DNA of 17,472 nucleotides from Porphyromonadaceae bacterium UBA7042 (GTDB lineage Bacteria > Bacteroidota > Bacteroidia > Bacteroidales > Muribaculaceae). Positions within the stretch are counted from its first letter, which is position 1. Each line of letters begins with the position of its first letter. The notes under the pieces are model-generated. The model did no database searches. It was not told the DNA's origin and was given only the letters and a program-made list of their open reading frames with translations. The stretch spans positions 1 through 17,472 of the forward strand of contig DLAR01000043.1 of the NCBI GenBank assembly GCA_002494015.1. Direction: 5' to 3'. Shown piece by piece: positions 1 through 7,034 of this stretch. The translations under genes and the position numbers were made by a program.

Positions 1-1983
1 CAGCAGCAGGTCGTCGCGGCGGGGGCTCGATGCCATGATGTCGACAGCGGGGAACACGCGCTTGTTGCTGAGCTTGCGGTCAAGTTGCAGCTCCATATTG
101 CCGGTACCCTTGAATTCCTCAAAGATAACCTCGTCCATTTTAGAGCTTGTCTCGGTCAAGGCGGTGGCAATGATGGTGAGAGAGCCGCCGTTCTCAATGT
201 TACGCGCCGCGCCGAAGAAACGCTTGGGTTTCTGGAGGGCGTTGGCGTCCACACCGCCCGAGAGGATTTTGCCCGACGCGGGTGAAACGGTGTTATAGGC
301 GCGGGCAAGTCGGGTTATCGAGTCGAGCAGAATGACGACATCGTGACCGCACTCTACCATGCGCTTGGCTTTTTCAAGGACGATTGAGGCAATCTTGACG
401 TGACGCTCGGCAGGCTCGTCAAATGTCGAGGCGATAACCTCGGCGTTAACACTGCGGCTCATGTCGGTCACCTCCTCGGGACGCTCGTCGATGAGCAGAA
501 TCATGATGTAGGTCTCGGGGTGGTTCTCGGCGATAGCATTGGCGATGTCTTTCAGCAGGATTGTCTTACCGGTCTTGGGGGGAGCCACGATGAGTCCGCG
601 CTGACCCTTGCCGATGGGGGAGAACATGTCGACGACGCGGGTCGAGATATTGCCCATGCGGCCGCCAGTCAGATTGAATTTCTCGTCGGGGAAAAGCGGT
701 GTAAGGTGTTCAAAAGCCACGCGGTCGCGGATATACTCGGGAGATTGACCGTTGACGCTCATGACGCTTGTCAGGGGGAAATATTTCTCACCCTCGCGCG
801 GGGGGCGTATAGCGGCATCGACAACGTCGCCGGTGCGCAGGCCGTATTGCTTGATCTGCTGCTGGGTGACATACACGTCGTCGGGCGAGGCGAGGTAGTT
901 GTAGTCGCTTGAACGAAGGAAACCGTAACCCTCGGGGACGATTTCAAGAACGCCTGTCGTCTCGATAAGGTTCTCGAAATCATAGCGTCGCATTGCGGGA
1001 GCCTGTGGCTGCTGCATCATGGACTGCTGGTCACGTCCACGGTTCTTCTTGTTTTTCTTGTTGTTCTGCTGCGGCTGCACGGTCTGCTGACGGTCGGCTT
1101 GAGGCTCCGCAAGCACGATGGGCGCTGTAGCGGCAGCTATTGCAGCAGCTTTTTCGGCCTGCTCCTTCTCCTGTTGCGAGCGGGGGGCGAAAGTGCGACC
1201 GCCGGCACGGGGGAAGAATGAGCCGAATGACGAATTGTTCTTGAAATCGTGGCGACCCTGCTGGTTGCGGGGGGTGAACACCCTCGGTCCCTGCTGCGGT
1301 GCAGGTTCGTTATCGGTCGGAGCCTCCTGCTGTTCCGGAGCCGGAGCGGCCTCATCTTGGCGCGGCTGTTCGTTCTCGACGGTTGCCGGGAGGAGCGCGG
1401 GGGTATCTTCACGCTTGTCCTCGACAGGGAGTGGGGCGAGAAGGGTCATATCGTCAGAAGAGGGAGCTGTAATTTCGGGCAACACGGGTGCCGGGTCGGG
1501 GGTTTCCGATGCTGAACCGGCCTGTTGCGGGGTCTGTTCCTGAGCGGGCGCGTTTTTAGGCTTGCGGCCACGGCGTTTTGACGGTTGCGGCGCAACATCT
1601 TCGGTCGGCGTGGCCTGAGCTGCCTCAGGAGCCTGTTCGGGCTTAGTGACTACGGCCTGTTCGGCGGGGGTGTTATCGGGCGCGGGCGCATTTTTAGGCT
1701 TGCGGCCGCGGCGCTTGGCAGGTTGGGGTGTTTCCTCGCCTTCGGCTGCCTGCGCGGCAGGTTGGGCGGGTTTCTTGTTCTTGGACTCTTTGGGTGCCTG
1801 TTCCTTGGGGGCGCGGCGTTTCTTCTCGGTGGCCGATGCTGCCGCGTCGATGGCTTGCTGGTCAAGGATACCGTATACAAGGGTGTCCTTGTCGGCAGAG
1901 TCAATTTTCTTTAGTCCCATGGATCCGGCGATTTCCTTCAGCCGGTTTTCATCCATTTCGTTTAGCTCGGATAGTAGGTACAT
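1..1983 (-). CDS. rho: Transcription termination factor Rho, 3'-truncated by window edge
   Basis: Rho is the hexameric RNA-dependent ATPase and translocase that ends transcription. Reading the complement from the ATG at 1983 gives 661 codons with no stop. Residues 3-46 form a Rho_N helical domain. About 50-330 is a low-complexity segment rich in Gln, Pro, Ala and Lys, containing KRRGRKPKNAPA twice (90-101 and 136-147). About 340-405 is the cold-shock-like RNA-binding domain (GVLEIVPEGYGFLRS). The RecA-like ATPase follows, with Walker A PPKTGKT (468-474), LLIDERPEEVTDM, the Walker B segment VVILLDSITRLARAY, and GGVDANALQKPKRFFGAARN. By comparison with E. coli Rho, roughly 45-50 C-terminal residues lie outside the window. 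The start is chosen because Rho_N begins directly after it; a Shine-Dalgarno sequence is weak, as usual in this phylum. The long insert is characteristic of Bacteroidota Rho. Identification is secure. Confidence 0.97.
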   Translation of the reverse strand, partial: MYLLSELNEMDENRLKEIAGSMGLKKIDSADKDTLVYGILDQQAIDAAASATEKKRRAPKEQAPKESKNKKPAQPAAQAAEGEETPQPAKRRGRKPKNAPAPDNTPAEQAVVTKPEQAPEAAQATPTEDVAPQPSKRRGRKPKNAPAQEQTPQQAGSASETPDPAPVLPEITAPSSDDMTLLAPLPVEDKREDTPALLPATVENEQPRQDEAAPAPEQQEAPTDNEPAPQQGPRVFTPRNQQGRHDFKNNSSFGSFFPRAGGRTFAPRSQQEKEQAEKAAAIAAATAPIVLAEPQADRQQTVQPQQNNKKNKKNRGRDQQSMMQQPQAPAMRRYDFENLIETTGVLEIVPEGYGFLRSSDYNYLASPDDVYVTQQQIKQYGLRTGDVVDAAIRPPREGEKYFPLTSVMSVNGQSPEYIRDRVAFEHLTPLFPDEKFNLTGGRMGNISTRVVDMFSPIGKGQRGLIVAPPKTGKTILLKDIANAIAENHPETYIMILLIDERPEEVTDMSRSVNAEVIASTFDEPAERHVKIASIVLEKAKRMVECGHDVVILLDSITRLARAYNTVSPASGKILSGGVDANALQKPKRFFGAARNIENGGSLTIIATALTETSSKMDEVIFEEFKGTGNMELQLDRKLSNKRVFPAVDIMASSPRRDDLLL

Positions 1984-2354
1984 TGAATATGCTTACTGGG
2001 ATATAATGATTCTTAATTCAGGCCCTGCCGCCGGATTTCAACCCCGTGCAGGGCATCAACAGTTGCGTGAACGTCGATTAATAATAGTATCTTAAATGCG
2101 TCTTTGCTTCGGAAACGCCCCTTTCTCAGGCTCATACCGAATTGCCTGCCGTCTTGATTTCTGAGATTGCCTCGTGTACGGTAATCCGTGTGCGAATCCC
2201 GGAAATCAAAGTCTTTCTGAGGGGGATGAAATCGAGTCCGCAGGAAAAAGTGAATGGGGTGAGGATGCTTGGCGAGAGATTTAAACTTGCCCGAAGCCTT
2301 GGCAATAGGCACAAATTAAAAACGTGATGTTGTTTATGTCCCTTGAACTCAAAT
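1984..2354 (-). promoter_or_regulatory. Long rho 5' leader with C-rich, G-poor segment
   Basis: This stretch holds no convincing gene and is the probable untranslated leader of rho. In the transcript sense, the 60 bases complementary to 2221-2280 contain 26 C and only 6 G, the bubble composition typical of Rho utilisation sites. E. coli rho is known to control itself by termination in its leader; the same is inferred here. The short open frames in both directions have no recognisable content. Confidence 0.4.
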
Positions 2355-2360
2355 TCGATG

Positions 2361-2390
2361 CAAAGATACAAAAATCTTTTGATATTACAA
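2361..2390 (-). promoter_or_regulatory. Predicted rho promoter (Bacteroidota type)
   Basis: Read on the minus strand, TTG (2390-2388) is followed after 19 bases by TATCTTTG (2368-2361). This matches the Bacteroidota sigma-ABfr consensus of a -33 TTTG/TTG box and a -7 TAnnTTTG box. It is the only such match I see on this strand between rho and the divergent gene. Transcription would begin near 2354, leaving a leader of about 370 bases before the rho ATG. Confidence 0.65.
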
Positions 2391-2569
2391 CCCGCCGCGC
2401 TGCAAAAAGTTCAACAATAATGGCGAACGACAGTCAAAGGCCGACGTAAATGGCAAATCTCCTTACAACGAGGATAATCTGACTGCCCGAATCGCCTGTT
2501 TCCCGTTCATTTTCTACCATTGAGCAATTTATTGAACGCTATGTGTTATTTAAATCGGGGGTGTGCCGC

Positions 2570-2577
2570 TAACTTTG
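2570..2577 (+). promoter_or_regulatory. Predicted -7 box of the GH2 gene promoter
   Basis: TAACTTTG matches the Bacteroidota -7 consensus TAnnTTTG. It lies 33 bases before the ATG at 2610, so transcription would begin around 2583-2585. No good TTG-type -33 box is visible about 20 bases upstream. Its position makes the upstream in-frame start at 2520 unlikely, because that start would precede the promoter. Confidence 0.55.
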
Positions 2578-2609
2578 CGTTGCGAAATCATATCAACGAA
2601 AAACTATTT

Positions 2610-5600
2610 ATGAAGATACTGAATCTATACCCGCTTGCAGTGCTGCTGGCGTTGTTTTTATCCCCTTCGGCATCAACCGCCGGAGAATGGCAGATAAAGC
2701 AAGGCCCGATGATGACAAAATGGGCCGAAGACATCGACCCGTCCAACGTGATGCCCGAATATCCCCGACCGCAGATGCAACGGTCAGAGTGGATGAACCT
2801 CAATGGTCTTTGGGACCTGCGCAAAGGCACGGTTGACGAGCCTTATTCCGCAGCATTCTCCTATGACAAGGAAATTCTCGTCCCCTTCCCCATCGAGTCG
2901 GCCATGTCGGGCGTGATGGAAAAGAGTGACGAGCAGTGCTACTGGTACCGCCGCACATTCTCGCTCCCCGAGTCGATGAAGGGGAAAAACATCCTTCTCC
3001 ACTTCGGTGCTGTCGACTGGGAGACAGTTGTCTATGTCAACGGCAAGAAGGTGGGCCGTCACACGGGCGGCTACGACCCTTTCTACTTTGACATCACCCC
3101 GGCACTGAACAAAAGCGGCGAGCAGGAAGTGGCCGTGTACATCTATGACAACACCGGCGTTCAGGGGCAACCTACCGGGAAGCAGTCAAAAAATCCCTCC
3201 ATCTGCTGGTACACAGCCGTCAGCGGCATCTGGCAGACAGTGTGGCTCGAACCTGTCGACCCGGTACATATCGCCGACATCGAAATGGAGCCTTGCCTGA
3301 GCCAGAAATGGCTCCGCATAAAGGTCAACCCGGCCGAAACCGACAATACCGTGACTTTCAACGCCACCGTCAGGGACAAAGAGGGCAACGTGGCCGCATC
3401 GCTCACCGGCGCAAAGACTTCGGCCCTCGCCTCCATCCAGTTTACCGGCGACGTTCATCCGTGGTCGCCCGACTCCCCTTATCTCTATGACCTCGAAATC
3501 GAGCTTGTCAAGGATGGCAAGGTGGTTGACCGCGTCGACAGCTACTGTGCCATGCGGCGCATCGAGGTGAAAAAAGATGCCGAAGGTCTCCCCCGCATAT
3601 ACCTCAACGGTGAACAGATTTTCCAGATGGGCCCGCTTGATCAGGGATGGTGGCCCGACGGCCTCTATGCCGCCCCCTGCGACGAGGCGTTGCTCTATGA
3701 CGTGCATATAATGAAAGAACTGGGATTCAACATGGTGCGCAAGCACATCAAGACAGAACCCGCCCGCTGGTACTATTACTGTGACCGCGAGGGCCTGCTC
3801 GTGTGGCAGGACCTTCCAAGCCCCAACCTCCCCAAGGGTTCCGAGGATTTTGCCAAGCAGAATTTCGAGGAGGAGGCACAACGCATCGTGAAATATTACA
3901 AAAACTTCCCCTCGATTGTCCACTGGGTGGTGTTCAACGAAGGATGGGGACAGTTTGACACCGAGCGAATGACCGGCCTTGTCGACAAATGGGTCAACGC
4001 CCTCGTGCCGGCCCGTCTTGGCAAAACCTCGCTGATCTGCTGCGCCAGCGGCTGGGTAGATGCCGAAATCGGCAACATCATCGACACCCACAGCTATCCC
4101 GCCCCCTCCTGCCCGAGCAATCCCAACCGTGCGTCGGTGTGCGGCGAGTATGGCGGCATAACTCTGAAAGTCCCCAGCCACATCTGGCCCGGCGGCGACT
4201 TCCAGTACACCACCGTGGAGACATCGGAAGACTTCACCGCATTCTTCAACGGCCTCTGCGACCAGATCAAGGATTACTATTACCAAGGACTCAACGCCGC
4301 CGTCTACACTCAGATTTCTGACGTGGAAATCGAGAAAAACGGCATCATGACCTACGACCGCAAGATTCTGAAACCCCACTCTCCCCACTCGTTGATGCGT
4401 GACAAGATTGTCGAGTGCATCAACATGCCCCGCAGCGACGTTAAAATCAAGCCTATACTCTCGACCGCCCGCGAGCATGTCTACAAGTGGCGTTACAACA
4501 CCACGACCGATGTTCCGCGCCGGTGGTTTGAAAAAGGATTTGACGACTCGGCATGGGCCGTGGGCGAGGCCGCTTTCGGCGCCAATCTTCCCGCAGCGTC
4601 GGCACCGCTTGCCCACACACAGTGGACAACAAATCAGATCTATATGCGCCGGTGGTTCTATCTCGGCGACATCGACGAGGAGAAGATTGAAAGCCTGCGC
4701 CTGACGGTGTTCCATGACGACGACATCGAGATTTATATCAACGGCGTGCTTGCCGCGTCCAAGAACGGTTGCGTGTTCAACTATACGCCGATGGATATTT
4801 CTGACCAAGCCCGCGCGACACTTAAACCCGGCTCGTGGAACCTCATCGCCGTGGCAGGCCGTCAGGGAACCGGACAGCAGATAATGGATGTGGGCATCTC
4901 GGCCTACGTCACCGACGACTTTGACTATACCGAGAATTTTGACGACCTTGACACCCACGACTATGTGCCCCTCCCCGTCCCGGGGACAGTCACGGCCCCG
5001 ACATTCAAGAAAGCCGCCGCCACTTTCCGCCACACATCGGACCGCTGCAACGTGGCTTGGGCCGACTTTGACAACGACGGCCGTCTGGAGCTGCTGTATT
5101 CAGGCTATGACCCCCACTCGACCGATTACAACAAGGGAATGTCGGTACTCTACCACTATGACGGCGGCGACTCGTTCACGGCTGCCGACAACCCTGTCGA
5201 CCCGACCTATTACGGCTGCCCGGTGGCAATAGACTATGACAATGACGGAAATCTCGACCTGTTCCTCCCGGGATTGAAAAACAAGGAGCTGAAAGGTGTA
5301 GCCGACATCGTCTCACGCCTTTACCGCAACAACGGCGACGGCACGTTCAGCGAGGTCGAGACTGACATCATCCCCTTATACAACGACACCGACGGCGGCC
5401 GCGGCCGCCACTGGGTATCGGTGGGCGACTATGACAACGACGGCCTTCCCGACATCGTCATGACAGGCCGCGACGACTACGAGACCGTCGAGGACGGGGT
5501 CACAATCCACCACCGCGACCGCCGCGCGACCTATCTCTACCACAACGACGGAAACGGGCGTTTCACCCGTGTCGAAAACCCGCTTGACGGCAACACCGAG

Positions 5601-6857
5601 TTTGCTCCCCTCGCCCGCGGGTCAGTCTATTTCGCCGACATGGACAATGACGGCCGACTCGACATCGTTTCGTCGGGCTACGGTCTCAACGAGGGGAACC
5701 TCCACATCTACTGGAACAACGGCGACGGCACGTTCAGCGAGCATCCCGCTCGTCTCTACGGCTCGTATGACTCGTCGTGTGCCATCGGCGACCTTGACAA
5801 CGACGGATTTGCCGACATTGTCGTGACCGGATTCTCGGCCAACAAGGGTGGCGGCAGCACAAAATCATTCTTCATCTACCGCAACAACGGCGACCGATCG
5901 TTCTCGATGCTCAACGACTCGTTCTGCGGCTTTGAAGGGGTCGACGGCGCGACATCCGCCCTCGGCGACATCAATAATGACGGCCTCGTCGACATCCTTG
6001 TCGGCGGTCACGGCGCGACCCACGAGATAACCACATGGGCCTACCTGAACCGCGGCGACTTCCTGTTTCAGGCATCGGGGGCCTACTACAATGACCCCTT
6101 CGGCAAGGGAGGTTCCTTCTCGCGCATCAGCCACGGCAACAACCACCTCGTCGACTTTGACGGCGACGGACGGCTCGACGCGTGGAACATGGGATGGGCC
6201 CACTCGCCCTCGTGCGGAAAGGAATGTGGCGCGGACCTCTACCGCAACACCTCGGCCTCAATCGCTCCCAACGCCGCCCCCGACGCTCCGGCCAATCTGC
6301 GCGTCACCTACGACAAGGCCACCGGCACAGCCACTTTCTCATGGGACGCTCCCGCCGACGACACTACCCCGGCCGAGGCCCTGCGCTACAACCTATATAT
6401 AATGAAAGATGGCGAAAGCACTGTCTCGACCGTTATCCCCGCCGACCCGGCCACAGGCTTTGTCAAGACCGACGAGCTTAACGCCGCCATCGCCTCGACC
6501 CGTTACAGTGTCAAGGTTCCGATGGAGGATACCGTCTACACATGGGGCGTGCAGGCGATTGACAACGGAAAAGCCGCAAGCCGCTTTGCGACAGCCAAGT
6601 TTAACCCGGCGAAAACATCGTCGGTTAAAAAAAAAATCGTAACCGGCATTGAAATAACTGTCGCCGACGGCACAGTCCATTATAATCTCGGCGACAGTTA
6701 CACCCGCCTCGTCATCCGCGACACCCGCGGCATAACCGTCGCCACGGCATCAGCCCCAGTCGGCACAATCTCATCCCTCACTCCGGGTGTCTACATAGCC
6801 ACAGCAACCGCCCCCGGGAAATCAGAATCGACAAAATTCAGCGTGAAGTCTCGTTAA
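2610..6857 (+). CDS. Secreted family 2 glycoside hydrolase fused to FG-GAP beta-propeller, Fn3 and T9SS sorting domain
   Basis: A 1415-residue exported enzyme, probably acting on glycans at the cell surface. Order: signal peptide (1-26, ending STAG); GH2 sugar-binding jelly roll (about 30-200, with WYRRTFSLPE and VNGKKVGRHTGGYDPFYFD); Ig-like domain (about 205-320); TIM barrel (about 325-615) with the probable acid/base Glu444 in FNEGWGQ and nucleophile Glu513 in VCGEYGG; a second jelly roll (about 620-775); seven calcium-type DxDxDG motifs (near 818, 874, 938, 1008, 1059, 1118, 1180), as in a seven-bladed FG-GAP/VCBS propeller; an Fn3-like domain (about 1225-1330); and a tail (1341-1415) resembling the T9SS type A sorting domain (VIRDTRG, then LTPGVYIATA). 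The ATG at 2610 is chosen over an in-frame ATG at 2520 because the signal peptide starts there and the promoter lies between them. Substrate is unknown: beta-galactosidase-like or beta-glucuronidase-like activity is possible. An A10 run separates Fn3 from the tail. Confidence 0.9.
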   Translation: MKILNLYPLAVLLALFLSPSASTAGEWQIKQGPMMTKWAEDIDPSNVMPEYPRPQMQRSEWMNLNGLWDLRKGTVDEPYSAAFSYDKEILVPFPIESAMSGVMEKSDEQCYWYRRTFSLPESMKGKNILLHFGAVDWETVVYVNGKKVGRHTGGYDPFYFDITPALNKSGEQEVAVYIYDNTGVQGQPTGKQSKNPSICWYTAVSGIWQTVWLEPVDPVHIADIEMEPCLSQKWLRIKVNPAETDNTVTFNATVRDKEGNVAASLTGAKTSALASIQFTGDVHPWSPDSPYLYDLEIELVKDGKVVDRVDSYCAMRRIEVKKDAEGLPRIYLNGEQIFQMGPLDQGWWPDGLYAAPCDEALLYDVHIMKELGFNMVRKHIKTEPARWYYYCDREGLLVWQDLPSPNLPKGSEDFAKQNFEEEAQRIVKYYKNFPSIVHWVVFNEGWGQFDTERMTGLVDKWVNALVPARLGKTSLICCASGWVDAEIGNIIDTHSYPAPSCPSNPNRASVCGEYGGITLKVPSHIWPGGDFQYTTVETSEDFTAFFNGLCDQIKDYYYQGLNAAVYTQISDVEIEKNGIMTYDRKILKPHSPHSLMRDKIVECINMPRSDVKIKPILSTAREHVYKWRYNTTTDVPRRWFEKGFDDSAWAVGEAAFGANLPAASAPLAHTQWTTNQIYMRRWFYLGDIDEEKIESLRLTVFHDDDIEIYINGVLAASKNGCVFNYTPMDISDQARATLKPGSWNLIAVAGRQGTGQQIMDVGISAYVTDDFDYTENFDDLDTHDYVPLPVPGTVTAPTFKKAAATFRHTSDRCNVAWADFDNDGRLELLYSGYDPHSTDYNKGMSVLYHYDGGDSFTAADNPVDPTYYGCPVAIDYDNDGNLDLFLPGLKNKELKGVADIVSRLYRNNGDGTFSEVETDIIPLYNDTDGGRGRHWVSVGDYDNDGLPDIVMTGRDDYETVEDGVTIHHRDRRATYLYHNDGNGRFTRVENPLDGNTEFAPLARGSVYFADMDNDGRLDIVSSGYGLNEGNLHIYWNNGDGTFSEHPARLYGSYDSSCAIGDLDNDGFADIVVTGFSANKGGGSTKSFFIYRNNGDRSFSMLNDSFCGFEGVDGATSALGDINNDGLVDILVGGHGATHEITTWAYLNRGDFLFQASGAYYNDPFGKGGSFSRISHGNNHLVDFDGDGRLDAWNMGWAHSPSCGKECGADLYRNTSASIAPNAAPDAPANLRVTYDKATGTATFSWDAPADDTTPAEALRYNLYIMKDGESTVSTVIPADPATGFVKTDELNAAIASTRYSVKVPMEDTVYTWGVQAIDNGKAASRFATAKFNPAKTSSVKKKIVTGIEITVADGTVHYNLGDSYTRLVIRDTRGITVATASAPVGTISSLTPGVYIATATAPGKSESTKFSVKSR
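6627..6636 (+). repeat. A10 homopolymer inside the GH2 gene
   Basis: Ten consecutive adenines encode the Lys-Lys-Lys of VKKKIV at the junction between the Fn3-like domain and the C-terminal sorting domain. Gain of one A gives VKKKNRNRH and a stop; loss of one A gives VKKKS and a stop. Either slip would therefore remove about 72 residues, almost exactly the sorting domain. Whether slippage occurs cannot be seen from one sequence. Confidence 0.85.
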
Positions 6858-6995
6858 GTCAGAGGTCAGAGTTATGAGTGATGAAGTGATAGCTGTGTCG
6901 CGATAAATCGCGATGCTGAGACAAACCCTGCTATCCCGACTTCATCACTCATAACTCTGACCTCTGACTTCATCACTCATAACTCTGACCTCTGA
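6857..6995. repeat. Inverted plus tandem repeat array between GH2 gene and porW
   Basis: A 31-base arm at 6857-6887 is perfectly inverted at 6939-6969. The arms are extended by GATAG (6888-6892) and CTATC (6931-6935). The right arm is duplicated in tandem with a 28-base period (6938-6965 and 6966-6993). The loop contains a second palindrome, TCGCGAT-AA-ATCGCGA (6898-6913). The left arm begins on the last base of the GH2 stop codon. There is no T-tract, so this is not a classical intrinsic terminator, although such a hairpin could protect the mRNA 3' end. It may be a small non-autonomous repeat element; the family is not recognised. Confidence 0.85.
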
Positions 6996-7034
6996 TCTAT
7001 ATAATATTTACCCTCTGAGGGCGTTATAGTTAAG

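Noticed and set aside
35..2006. Several plus-strand open frames across the first 2 kb
   Set aside because: The minus strand reads continuously as Rho over 1-1983; these frames are antisense shadows of it.
2013..2371. Small open frames in the rho leader on either strand
   Set aside because: No recognisable domain, no good start context, and they conflict with one another. The region is better read as untranslated leader.
2520..2609. N-terminal extension of the GH2 protein from the ATG at 2520
   Set aside because: The -7 promoter box at 2570-2577 lies inside the extension, and the signal peptide starts at 2610.
3186..5033. 615-codon open frame antisense to the GH2 gene
   Set aside because: It lies wholly opposite clear GH2 catalytic and jelly-roll sequence and shows no domain. 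It is a product of codon bias in GC-rich DNA.
6857..6995. CRISPR array or intrinsic terminator
   Set aside because: The tandem copies are directly adjacent with no spacers and one copy is inverted, so it is not CRISPR. No T-tract follows the stem, so it is not a classical terminator.
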